Shown here piece by piece: positions 51,909 to 60,042 of a stretch of 64,000 nucleotides of DNA; the stretch's first letter is position 1, and each line of letters opens with the position of its first letter. The notes below the pieces were generated by a model, which made no database searches, was not told the origin of the DNA, and saw nothing but the letters and a program-made list of their open reading frames with translations. Position numbers and translations under genes: made by a program. This DNA is from DASZQY01 sp036511595 (GTDB lineage Bacteria; Pseudomonadota; Alphaproteobacteria; Rhizobiales; Kaistiaceae), in NCBI GenBank assembly GCA_036511595.1, contig DATCBY010000051.1, positions 11,385 to 75,384 of the forward strand, in the 5' to 3' direction.

Positions 51909-52439
51909 TCAGTGCAAGGCGTAAATCGCGCCGTTGAGCAGCGTGGCGAAGCCCACCCAGCCAAGGTACGGAACCAGAAGAAACGCGGCGGCGCGTGAGA
52001 TCGGGAAGAAGGCGGCGATCGTCCAGGTGATAGTGAAGATGAGAAGGAAGATGACAACCAACCCCGCCAGCGGACTGTGGGCTCCGAAGAAGGCAAACGA
52101 CCAAGCGACGTTGAGGATCAGCTGAATCGCGAACGGAGCGAGCGCCCGTGTGCCGCGCCCGGCTGCATCGACGCCTTTGAAGCGTGTCCGCCATACCAGC
52201 CAGCCGGAAACTGCCATCAGCAGATAGAGCAATGTCCACACCACCGGGAAGACGCCGTTCGGTGGGTTGAAGGCGGGCTTGGCGAGGCCCGCATACCAGC
52301 TCGGGATGTTCGGCGTCGTCGCGATTGATCCAAGTGCGCCGGCGGCCAGACAAAGCGCCAAGAACACTACAAGACCCAAAATTTCGCGGCCGACAGGCCG
52401 GTGTGCTCTCGGGGAAATCGCTGCAGCGCCATCCGTCAT
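51909..52439 (-). CDS. tspO: TspO/MBR family protein
   Basis: The 176-residue membrane protein has five helices and the family signatures WYAGLAKPAFNPPNGVFPVV, VWTLLYLLMAVSGWLVWR, IQLILNVAWSFAFFGAHS and YLGWVGFATLLNGAIY. TspO proteins bind porphyrins and other tetrapyrroles and act in stress and porphyrin handling in the outer membrane of alphaproteobacteria. It has an N-terminal hydrophilic extension of about 18 residues. It is divergent from mrp. Confidence 0.93.
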   Translation of the reverse strand: MTDGAAAISPRAHRPVGREILGLVVFLALCLAAGALGSIATTPNIPSWYAGLAKPAFNPPNGVFPVVWTLLYLLMAVSGWLVWRTRFKGVDAAGRGTRALAPFAIQLILNVAWSFAFFGAHSPLAGLVVIFLLIFTITWTIAAFFPISRAAAFLLVPYLGWVGFATLLNGAIYALH

Positions 52440-52517
52440 GCTACGCTCCGCCGGTTGACCGCGCGCTCCGCGCAGCTAGTTTCGCCGCTGCCTCCACCCA
52501 TCGGGAATGTCAGTTGG

Positions 52518-53672
52518 ATGCCGGACATCGATAAGGAAACTATTCTGGATCGCCTCCGTTCCATTCGTGGGCCGGACGACGATCGCGATATCGTGCGGCG
52601 TGACATGGTATCCGACATCGTTATCGCCAATGGCCGCGTGATGTTTTCGATCACGGTGCCGGCCGAGCGCGCCAGTGCCTATGAGCCGATGCGTGAGGCA
52701 GCCGAGACGGCGGTGAAGACTCTGCCGGGCGTCGCCGGCGCCATGGTTGTCTTGACCGCCGAGAAGAAGGGCGGCGTCGCTGCCGCGCCCCGGCCGACCC
52801 CGCCACCGCAACCGCAGCGCGGCAGCAGCGCGCCGCCGCATCAGCACGCGCCGCGGCAGCCGGCTAAAGCCGAGGTGCCTGGCGTCAACGCCATCGTCGC
52901 GGTGGCCTCCGGCAAGGGCGGCGTCGGTAAGTCGACCACCGCCGTCAACCTCGCGTTGGCGATGAAGGCTAACGGCCTGCGGGTCGGCATTCTCGACGCC
53001 GACATCTACGGGCCATCGCTGCCGCGCCTGCTGCATCTTTCCGGACGGCCGGAAGCGATCGGCGGCCGCACGCTGAAGCCGATGGAGGCCTACGGCGTCA
53101 AGGTCATGTCGATGGGTTTCCTGGTGGAGGAGGAGACGCCGATGATCTGGCGCGGGCCGATGGTGGTTTCCGCGCTGACCCAGATGCTGCGCGAGGTCGC
53201 GTGGGGCGAACTCGATGTGCTGGTGGTTGACATGCCGCCCGGCACCGGTGACGCGCAACTCACCATGGCCCAGCAGGTGCCGCTCGCCGGCGCCATCATC
53301 GTCTCGACGCCGCAGGATCTGGCGCTCATCGATGCCCGCAAGGGCCTCAACATGTTTCGCAAGGTCGACGTGCCGGTGCTCGGCATCGTCGAGAACATGA
53401 GCTACTTCATCGCTCCCGACACCGGCGCCCGCTACGACATCTTCGGCCACGGCGGCGCTCGCCGCGAGGCCGAGCGGCTCGATGTGCCTTTCCTCGGCGA
53501 GGTGCCGCTGGTCATGGCGATCCGCGAAACCTCGGATGCCGGCACGCCCATCGTTGTCGCGGAACCGGATGGGCCGCATGCGAGGGTCTATCGCGAAATC
53601 GCCGCCCGCGCCTGGGAAGGCGTGGCGAGCAGCGCCGGCCGCCGCGCGCCGCCGAGGATCGTCGTGGAATAA
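52518..53672 (+). CDS. Iron-sulfur cluster carrier Mrp/ApbC (P-loop ATPase)
   Basis: The 384-residue protein has an N-terminal MIP18-like domain (ILDRLRSIRGPDDDRDIV), a Pro/Gln-rich linker and a P-loop ATPase domain with the deviant Walker A VASGKGGVGKSTTAVNLALA, GILDADIYGPSLPRLL, VVDMPPGTGDAQLTMAQQV and VENMSYF. Members bind and transfer Fe-S clusters. The segment after VENMSYF reads IAPDTGARYDIFGHGGA, so the CxxC usual in this family is absent. I start it at the ATG at 52518, within an open frame that extends further upstream. Confidence 0.9.
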   Translation: MPDIDKETILDRLRSIRGPDDDRDIVRRDMVSDIVIANGRVMFSITVPAERASAYEPMREAAETAVKTLPGVAGAMVVLTAEKKGGVAAAPRPTPPPQPQRGSSAPPHQHAPRQPAKAEVPGVNAIVAVASGKGGVGKSTTAVNLALAMKANGLRVGILDADIYGPSLPRLLHLSGRPEAIGGRTLKPMEAYGVKVMSMGFLVEEETPMIWRGPMVVSALTQMLREVAWGELDVLVVDMPPGTGDAQLTMAQQVPLAGAIIVSTPQDLALIDARKGLNMFRKVDVPVLGIVENMSYFIAPDTGARYDIFGHGGARREAERLDVPFLGEVPLVMAIRETSDAGTPIVVAEPDGPHARVYREIAARAWEGVASSAGRRAPPRIVVE

Positions 53673-53698
53673 GGCGCCGTCCCGGCCCGAGGTCCGGG

Positions 53699-54835
53699 CT
53701 ATTCCGCGAACCGCCCGATCCGGAACATCGACAGATCAAAGCGGCTGGCGCCGGTGATGGCGAGATCGGCGAGAATCTCGCCGACGACGCTGGCGAACTT
53801 GTAGCCGTGGCCGGAGCGGGGCGAGGCGACGATGACGTTTTCGTCGCCGGGCAGCGTGTCGATGATGAAATGCTCGTCGGGCGCGTTGGTATAGAGGCAG
53901 GCCCTCAGCGCCATCACCGGGCCGTTGGCGAGCGGCGCGTAGCGGGCGAGACAGACGCGCAGGAGCGCCTCGTCGTCAGCTGTGGGTTCGCGCGACAACG
54001 AATCGGCATGACCGCGCTCGCCACGATGATGGTGCAGGCCGATCTTGACGCCCGGCGTGCTCCAGACCGGCAGCACGTAGTAAGCGCCTTCCTCGACATC
54101 CAGGATCGTGACCGGGAACGTATCCGGCATGAACGGTCGCGCATCAGTCGGCTGAAACCAGCCGACGACCTGGCGCTCGGCGACTGCTGTCGTCTTCAAT
54201 GCCGGTGCCAGGTCCGAAATCCACGCGCCGGCCGACAGGATCAGGCGCCCGGCCTCGTAGGTATCGCGCGTGGTCTTCACGCGCACGCCGCCCCCGGCGA
54301 TCGGCGACCACTCCAGCACTTGCTCGCGCGCATGGATTTCGGCGCCGGCCGCCTGCGCCAGTGTCACATGGGCGACGATCCCCCGCTCCGAGGCGACGAA
54401 GCCGCCGTCCGGCTGGAAGAGTCCGCGATGGTCCGCTGGCAGCCGCAACCCCGGGAAACGCCGGTTGATGGCGGCTGCCGTAAGGACTTCGTAAGGCAAG
54501 TCATGTTCGCTACAAGCGGCAAGCGAGCCGGCGACAAGGTCGCCGCCTTCCGGCCCGATGTCTAGCGAGCCGGTGGTGAAGAGGAGCCGCTCGCCGAAGC
54601 GCTCCTCCGCCTCTTTCCAAAGCAGCATCGCGCGCCGCACGAGCGGCACATAGGCCGGGCTTTCGTGATAGGCGAGACGGATGATGCGCGTCAGGCCGTG
54701 CGACGAGCCTTGCGAGTGCGGAATGTCGAAGCGCTCCAGCCCGAGCACGCGCTTGCCCCGGCGCGCCAGTTGCCAGCACGCCGCCGATCCCATGCCGCCG
54801 ACGCCCGCAACGATCACGTCATAGACCTGCGTCAT
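53699..54835 (-). CDS. solA: N-methyl-L-tryptophan/sarcosine oxidase-type flavoenzyme (SolA-like)
   Basis: The 378-residue FAD enzyme oxidatively demethylates N-methyl amino acids. It begins with the FAD-binding VAGVGGMGSAACWQLARRGK, then RFDIPHSQGSSHGLTRIIRL, and has ALRACLYTNAPDEHFIID, where the Cys covalently links the flavin in monomeric sarcosine oxidases. C-terminal SPRSGHGYKFASVVGE is also typical. The real substrate among N-methyltryptophan, sarcosine and others cannot be told. Confidence 0.9.
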   Translation of the reverse strand: MTQVYDVIVAGVGGMGSAACWQLARRGKRVLGLERFDIPHSQGSSHGLTRIIRLAYHESPAYVPLVRRAMLLWKEAEERFGERLLFTTGSLDIGPEGGDLVAGSLAACSEHDLPYEVLTAAAINRRFPGLRLPADHRGLFQPDGGFVASERGIVAHVTLAQAAGAEIHAREQVLEWSPIAGGGVRVKTTRDTYEAGRLILSAGAWISDLAPALKTTAVAERQVVGWFQPTDARPFMPDTFPVTILDVEEGAYYVLPVWSTPGVKIGLHHHRGERGHADSLSREPTADDEALLRVCLARYAPLANGPVMALRACLYTNAPDEHFIIDTLPGDENVIVASPRSGHGYKFASVVGEILADLAITGASRFDLSMFRIGRFAE

Positions 54836-54933
54836 TCGGTTCTCCCCGGCCGCCGTTCAGATTTTCCATGTCGCGACCGACGCAACAACCTTGACCCGTT
54901 GCCGTCCCGGCGGGCACCGCCTAGATCAAGGTG

Positions 54934-55296
54934 ATGAGCGACAGCAAGGCGCCGTGGCCGACCGAGATTCGCCTGAAGAAGGACCGGGGCGTGCTAGCGG
55001 TTTCCTTCGACGATGGTGTGGAGCACGACCTGCCGGCCGAGATGCTGCGGGTGCTCAGCCCCTCCGCCGAGGTGCAGGGGCACAGCCCCGAGCAGCGGGT
55101 TACTGTTCCCGGCAAGCAGAACGTGACCATTGCGGCGCTCGATCCGGTCGGCAACTACGCGGTGCGCCTCACGTTCGACGACGGCCACAACACTGGGCTG
55201 TTCACCTGGGCCTATCTCCGCACGCTCGGCGACGAGCGCGCAACGCGTTGGGCGGAATATCTCGCGGAGCTGGCCGCCAAGGGCCTGTCGCGCTAG
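54934..55296 (+). CDS. DUF971 (GBBH-like) protein
   Basis: The 120-residue protein shows the DUF971 pattern: PTEIRLKKDRGVLAVSFDDG, LPAEMLRVLSPSAEVQGH, VGNYAVRLTFDDGHNTGLFT and WAYLRTLGD. The fold resembles the N-terminal domain of gamma-butyrobetaine hydroxylase and is implicated in Fe-S or iron handling in some bacteria; its function is not defined. I use the ATG at 54934; a GTG is in frame one codon earlier. It lies a short distance from mrp, which is a common genomic neighbourhood. Confidence 0.88.
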   Translation: MSDSKAPWPTEIRLKKDRGVLAVSFDDGVEHDLPAEMLRVLSPSAEVQGHSPEQRVTVPGKQNVTIAALDPVGNYAVRLTFDDGHNTGLFTWAYLRTLGDERATRWAEYLAELAAKGLSR

Positions 55297-55304
55297 CGCT
55301 GAAA

Positions 55305-55335
55305 AAGAAGAAGCCGGTGGTTGCCCACCGGCTTC
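55305..55335 (-). terminator. Hairpin with minus-strand T-tract (intrinsic terminator)
   Basis: A perfect 11-bp stem (GAAGCCGGTGG and its complement, 4-nt loop) lies just after the DUF971 stop. The T-tract (TTCTTTTT) follows the stem only on the minus strand, so it terminates a minus-strand transcript coming from the right. It may also act weakly on the plus strand. Confidence 0.65.
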
Positions 55336-55628
55336 TCCTGCCCCGAGGTTACGCCCCTCAATTCCAAAGCGTGACCCATTGTGATCGTTGATGCCGAATT
55401 CGGCAGCGCCGGGCAAGATGGCGTTGCGCTTTTGCCGCCGCTGTCACATCCGGGCAACACACGGGAGAGGCGTGTGAAAGCTGCATCACTGTCCCCGGAA
55501 CCGCGCGGAAACAATCGAAGCAGCTTGAATGTGACCGAAGTCATTGCGATGAGGGATCATTGTCGGCAATCAGGCGTTAATGGTCGCTGTTGTATTTTGA
55601 ATGCGGGGCTACGGGAGATTTTAAGGCG

Positions 55629-55718
55629 ATGAGTTTGATGCTGCGTATCGTGGTGTTTGTTGGATTGTGTGCGGCCTCTAGCGCCGTTCTGGCGCTTCCC
55701 TACCTTTCCATCCACTAG
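55629..55718 (+). CDS. Candidate 29-residue membrane peptide
   Basis: The open frame encodes MSLMLRIVVFVGLCAASSAV followed by LALPYLSIH. That is a short basic start and one hydrophobic helix, like a small single-helix membrane protein or a signal peptide. GGGAG lies about 12 nt and AAGG about 2 nt upstream of the ATG, so the ribosome binding site is not ideal. It is far from any operon. I do not recognise the family; it may be real or chance. Confidence 0.4.
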   Translation: MSLMLRIVVFVGLCAASSAVLALPYLSIH

Positions 55719-55769
55719 TTGGGCGCTTAGGGCGGTTTTCGAGACCTGCGCGCCAATATGCGGTCGCGC

Positions 55770-55797
55770 AAAAAAATGGAGCGCCGGAGCGCCCCAT
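55770..55797 (-). terminator. Intrinsic terminator of the sugar ABC operon
   Basis: On the minus strand a GC-rich stem (ATGG-GCGC ... GCGC-CCAT with one mismatch, 4-nt loop) is followed by seven T residues. It lies 24 bp after the stop of the sugar-binding protein gene and ends that operon. Confidence 0.8.
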
Positions 55798-55820
55798 TCT
55801 GATTTCGCCAAACCCTGATT

Positions 55821-56765
55821 CTAGAACGGCGAATCGGGGAAGTAGAAGTCCTTGGCGTTGTCCTTGGTGATGACCGTGGCATCGAGAATGAAGCTGCCGC
55901 GGACCGGAACCGTGTCGTAGAGGCTCGCCGCGGTCAGTTCCTCGGCCGTGCCGATCATTGACGGCGGATAGGCAATGTCGACGGGGATCAGCTTATCGCC
56001 GTCCATCACTTTCTTGACCATCATCTTGGAGCCGGCGCCGGCGATGACGTACTTGATGTCGGTTCGCTTGGCCTGATCGATGGCCTTCAGCACGCCGACG
56101 GCCATATCGTCGTCTTGGCACCAGACCACGTCGATCTTGGGGTATTTGGTCAGGAAGTCCTGCATCACCTTGAAGGCGTCGTCGGTCGACCAGTTGCCGA
56201 ACTGCTTTTCGAGCACCTTTACTCCCGAGCCGGCGACCGCCTTGTCGAAGCCGTCCTGGCGCTGCTGGTCGATCGGGATCGGCAGGCCGCGGATCACGAC
56301 CACCTGCGCGTCCGGCGTCGTGGTCTTGATGTAGTTGCCGGCCTGGGCGCCGAGGTCCGGATTGTTGCCGGCGACGTAAAGATCGCGCACCGACGTGTCG
56401 TTGTTCGACGGCGAACGGTCGACAAGGGTCACGAACTTGCCCTTGCTCTTGATCTCCTTGATCGCGTTGACCACCTGGTCCGGATCGGTCGGCAGGACGA
56501 CAAGCGCGTCGATGCCCTGCGTCTCGAGATCCTGCAACGCGTTGGTCTGCGACGCCGGATCGGCCGAAGTCTTGACGATGATGTTGAGGCCGGGATGTTC
56601 GGCCATCAGCAACTTCGCCACCCGCTGGGCGTGAAACACGACGCCGCCAGTCCAGCCGTGATCCGCCGCCGGGATCGACACGCCGATGGTGTACTTCTGA
56701 TCGGCCGCGTGTGCCAGGCCGGCGAACGCCAGCGTAGCAACGCTTGCCAGTAGAATCTTACGCAT
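55821..56765 (-). CDS. Sugar ABC transporter periplasmic binding protein (RbsB type)
   Basis: The 314-residue product has a signal peptide (RKILLASVATLAFAGLAHA, cleaved near residue 20) and a type I periplasmic-binding fold: YTIGVSIPAADHGWTGGVVF, GIDALVVLPTDPDQVVNAIK, GKFVTLVDRSPSNNDTSV, VVIRGLPIPIDQQRQDGFDK and DVVWCQDDDMAVGVLKAI. It feeds the permease and ATPase encoded upstream. Substrate could be ribose, xylose or a related sugar; nothing in the sequence decides this. Confidence 0.92.
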   Translation of the reverse strand: MRKILLASVATLAFAGLAHAADQKYTIGVSIPAADHGWTGGVVFHAQRVAKLLMAEHPGLNIIVKTSADPASQTNALQDLETQGIDALVVLPTDPDQVVNAIKEIKSKGKFVTLVDRSPSNNDTSVRDLYVAGNNPDLGAQAGNYIKTTTPDAQVVVIRGLPIPIDQQRQDGFDKAVAGSGVKVLEKQFGNWSTDDAFKVMQDFLTKYPKIDVVWCQDDDMAVGVLKAIDQAKRTDIKYVIAGAGSKMMVKKVMDGDKLIPVDIAYPPSMIGTAEELTAASLYDTVPVRGSFILDATVITKDNAKDFYFPDSPF

Positions 56766-56839
56766 TCTTCTTCCCTCTCTTCTCCAGGGCCTTCACCAAT
56801 TCCCAAAAGCCAGGCGACCCAGTTGACCGGGCGTTTTTC

Positions 56840-57844
56840 TCAAGTTCTGCGCATCAGCGAACGCTGCACCAGCATCGCGATGATAATGATAGCGCCCTGA
56901 ACGGCGCCGATCAGGTATTCGCTGATGAAATTCGACAGCAACATTATGTTTCCGACGATTTCAAGAATGAAGGCACCACAGATCGTTCCCCATACACGCC
57001 CGATTCCCCCACGGAGCGCCGTGCCGCCCACGACCACCGCCGTAATCGCCTGCAGCTCCCACAGCAGGCCGGTGGTCGCGTTCGAGGCGCTGAGCCGCGG
57101 CACGTAGAGCAGCACCGCGATACCGACGCAAACTCCCTGGATAATGTACGTGACCGTCCGCACTCGTCCCACGGCGATACCCGAATAGCGTGCCACGTCC
57201 TCGCTTGAGCCTACCGCCACGACGTGGCGACCGTAGGCGGTGCGGTAAAGAACGAATGCGCCGACAATCGCGGTGACCGCGATGAAAATGATCGGCACCG
57301 GGACACCCAGCACTTTGCCGAAATAGATCGGATGATAGATGGTCTCGATATCCGCCGCCCTCAGCGTCATCGAGCCGCCCTGCGACAGCCATGTGGTCAG
57401 GCCGCGCAGCACGCCCATCGTGCCAAGCGTAGCGATGAATGGTTCTATTCGACCGACCGTCACGATAAGGCCATTGGCGAGGCCGCAAGCGGCGCCGAGC
57501 ACGATCGCCAGCGCCACGCCGGCGATCAACATCCAGAACGGATCGGCGACAGCACCGGTGTTGAGAAACATGATCATGAGGCTGGCAACGAATGCCGTCA
57601 TCGAGCCGACAGAGAGATCGAGCCCGCCCGCGGAAATGACGAAAGTGGCCCCGACGCCGATAATCGCGGTGAACGCCGCGCGCGTCAGCACGTTGATGAG
57701 ATTATTGACGCTGAAGAAGTTTTCGTTGACGAACGTGCCGGCGATCAGAAGGACCACCAGCGCCACGAACGGCGCCACGGCCGCCATATTGATACGGTCC
57801 ATGGACCACCGGCGGGGCCTGCCCTTTACAGTCGCGTCGGTCAT
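56840..57844 (-). CDS. Sugar ABC transporter permease (RbsC type)
   Basis: The 334-residue membrane protein has about ten helices and RbsC-group motifs: VFVISAGGLDLSVGSMTAFV, GAACGLANGLIVTVGRIEPF, IATLGTMGVLRGLTTWLSQG, YRTAYGRHVVAVGSSEDVAR and GGTALRGGIGRVWGTICGAF. It is encoded between the ATPase gene (4-bp overlap) and the binding protein gene (74 bp gap). Confidence 0.93.
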   Translation of the reverse strand: MTDATVKGRPRRWSMDRINMAAVAPFVALVVLLIAGTFVNENFFSVNNLINVLTRAAFTAIIGVGATFVISAGGLDLSVGSMTAFVASLMIMFLNTGAVADPFWMLIAGVALAIVLGAACGLANGLIVTVGRIEPFIATLGTMGVLRGLTTWLSQGGSMTLRAADIETIYHPIYFGKVLGVPVPIIFIAVTAIVGAFVLYRTAYGRHVVAVGSSEDVARYSGIAVGRVRTVTYIIQGVCVGIAVLLYVPRLSASNATTGLLWELQAITAVVVGGTALRGGIGRVWGTICGAFILEIVGNIMLLSNFISEYLIGAVQGAIIIIAMLVQRSLMRRT

Positions 57845-59385
57845 ATCCGTCCCATCATACTTGCCGTCGTTGTGCCCTGGGTCTTGATGCCCGTTGCATA
57901 AACCACGATCTCGTCCTCGGTCATGGCGTCGCCGGAGACTTCCCCGACAATTCTGCCGCCGCGCATCACCAGGATGCGGTGGCAGATGCCGATGAGTTCC
58001 TGCATCTCCGAGGAAATCACGATCACGGCCTTCCCCTTGGCGGCGAGATCGGCAATGAATCTGTAGATCTGCTGCTTGGTGCCGATATCGATGCCGCGCG
58101 TCGGCTCGTCGATGATGACGATTTCCGGATCGAGCAGCATCATCTTCGCCAGTAGCAGCTTCTGCTGGTTGCCGCCAGAAAGCTGGCCCGCCAGCATGTC
58201 CTTGCGCGACGCGCGTATGTCGAACTCGCCGATCGCCTTGTTGAGAGCCGCTGTTTCCTTCGCGCGGTCGAGCAGCGGTCCATTCACGAAATGCTGGAGC
58301 GCGGCGAGTGTCAGGTTGGTGGGCAGGTCGCGCGTCAGCAGCAGGCCTTTGCCCTTGCGGTCTTCGCTAAGATACACGATGCCGACATGCATGCTGTCGC
58401 GCACACTGTGGAAGCTGACGGCGTGACCCTTCAACCGGATCTCGCCGCGATGGGGTCGCAGGCCGACGACCCCCTCCATCAGTTCCGTGCGCCCGGCGCC
58501 GATAAGTCCGGCGAAACCCAAAATCTCGCCGGCTCGCACGCTGAAGCTGGCGTCGCTGGCAAACCCGGGCACATTCATGTCGTGCACGTCGAGCACGGGT
58601 TCGCCCGCCACTTCTGGCGGGCGGTCCGGGTAAAGGCGCGACATGTCGCGGCCGACCATCAGGCGGGCCATATCGACCGGTTTCAAATCGGCGGCGTCGC
58701 GGGTGGTAATATGCTTGCCATCGCGGAGTACGGTGATCCGGTCGGCGATGGCCGCCACTTCGGTCAGGCGGTGCGAGATGTAGAGCACCGCCGTGCCTCT
58801 GGCGCGGAGGTCGCGAATGACATTGAGCACCGCTTCCGTTTCGAAGGGCGTAAGCGACGCCGTCGGCTCGTCGAAGATGACGACGCGATGCGGCACCTGC
58901 AGCGCGCGGGCAATCTGCACCAGCTGGCGCTGGGCGATCGACAGGCGCGAGATGACCGTCATTGGCGCGATGTCGGCGCCAAGATTGTGAACGGCCTCTG
59001 ACGCCTGCCGGTTCATCTCGCGGTCGTCCACCGTGACGCCACGGCGAATCTCGCGGCCCATGAAGATGTTCTGGGCGACCGTGAGATGGGGGGCGAGCAG
59101 GATTTCCTGGTGGACGAGGACGATGCCGCGGCGTTCGGCATCGACCGGGCTCGCGAACACCACCGGCTGCCCCTCAAAGAGGATCGTACCTCGGGTCGGC
59201 GAGAGATGGCCGGCCAAAATCTTCATAAGGGTCGACTTGCCGGCGCCATTTTCGCCGACGATCGCGTGTACCTCTCCCGCCGCCAGCGCGACCGAGACAT
59301 CGCTCAGCACTTCCACAGGGCCGAAGGATTTGGAGAGATGCTGCCCTTCCAGCAAAAAGGGTGCAGCGCCGTCTGAAATGGTCAT
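57841..59385 (-). CDS. Sugar ABC transporter ATP-binding protein (RbsA type, two ATPase domains)
   Basis: The 514-residue protein has two ABC domains. The first has Walker A GENGAGKSTLMKILAG, the signature SRLSIAQRQLVQIARAL and Walker B VVIFDEPTASLT. The second has a degenerate Walker A (GLIGAGRTELMEGVVG), the signature GQLSGGNQQKLLLAKMMLL and Walker B IVIIDEPTRGIDIG. This asymmetry is usual for RbsA/XylG/MglA. I use the ATG at 59385; an in-frame ATG lies at 59406. It is the first gene of the transporter operon. Confidence 0.93.
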   Translation of the reverse strand: MTISDGAAPFLLEGQHLSKSFGPVEVLSDVSVALAAGEVHAIVGENGAGKSTLMKILAGHLSPTRGTILFEGQPVVFASPVDAERRGIVLVHQEILLAPHLTVAQNIFMGREIRRGVTVDDREMNRQASEAVHNLGADIAPMTVISRLSIAQRQLVQIARALQVPHRVVIFDEPTASLTPFETEAVLNVIRDLRARGTAVLYISHRLTEVAAIADRITVLRDGKHITTRDAADLKPVDMARLMVGRDMSRLYPDRPPEVAGEPVLDVHDMNVPGFASDASFSVRAGEILGFAGLIGAGRTELMEGVVGLRPHRGEIRLKGHAVSFHSVRDSMHVGIVYLSEDRKGKGLLLTRDLPTNLTLAALQHFVNGPLLDRAKETAALNKAIGEFDIRASRKDMLAGQLSGGNQQKLLLAKMMLLDPEIVIIDEPTRGIDIGTKQQIYRFIADLAAKGKAVIVISSEMQELIGICHRILVMRGGRIVGEVSGDAMTEDEIVVYATGIKTQGTTTASMMGRI

Positions 59386-59562
59386 GTGTCCTGGAACCAG
59401 CGTCAAAGTGGGAAGCTAGCGTCCCACTGCCGGTTCGGCAAATGAGGGGCGTACCCGGTGACATATGTCAGCATCAATTCATCGGCAACGCAGGCCTGTT
59501 GAAATCGAGCATGCCAATCGTCGCCGGGGCCCGCTTTCGGATTCCTGCCGCCCCCGGCGCCT

Positions 59563-59922
59563 TTAGCCAGATGCCCGGCCGTTCAGCAGTTGCGCCACCA
59601 CACCCTTCACAGCCGCGAAATCGAACGGCTTCGGCAGGAGCAGTGTGTCCGCGAATCCATCCGCCAATTTGTCGGCGCCGTGCCCGGTGGCAAATGCGAA
59701 CGGGATTCCGCGGCGGCGGAGCGCTTGGGCGACGGCAAAGGAGCTCCCGTCGCCCAGCGACACGTCCAGAATGGCGCCGTCCACCCCCGTCTCCTCGATC
59801 AGCTGGAGGGCGGTTGCCACCGTATCTGCCGGTCCCACGGTCTCGCAGCCGAGCTCGGTCAGCCAGTCCGCCATCATCATGGCGATCAGCGGCTCGTCGT
59901 CGAGGAGAAGGATACGCGGCAT
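59563..59922 (-). CDS. Single-domain response regulator receiver protein
   Basis: The 119-residue product is a receiver domain only: acidic pair D8/D9, phospho-acceptor D53 in AILDVSLGDG, the Thr in FAFATGHG and the Lys in LLPKPFD. It has no output domain, so it would act by protein contact or as a phosphate relay. It is divergent from the hybrid kinase gene at 60043, and its motif TGHG resembles the receivers paired with CHASE3/HWE-type kinases. Pairing with that kinase is an inference. Confidence 0.88.
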   Translation of the reverse strand: MPRILLLDDEPLIAMMMADWLTELGCETVGPADTVATALQLIEETGVDGAILDVSLGDGSSFAVAQALRRRGIPFAFATGHGADKLADGFADTLLLPKPFDFAAVKGVVAQLLNGRASG

Positions 59923-60042
59923 TTTCTCCGTTCCGATACTGAAGCCAAGCTATCCGTTAACGGAAGGCAAGCAAAATCATATTGATAATCGACGGGTAGC
60001 ATGGTGTCTGGGCAACAGAGTCGTGTGCTTCGGCGCGGGACA

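Noticed and set aside
55381..55632. 83-codon open frame upstream of the 29-residue peptide
   Set aside because: Its composition is unlike a protein and it has no recognisable motif or binding site.
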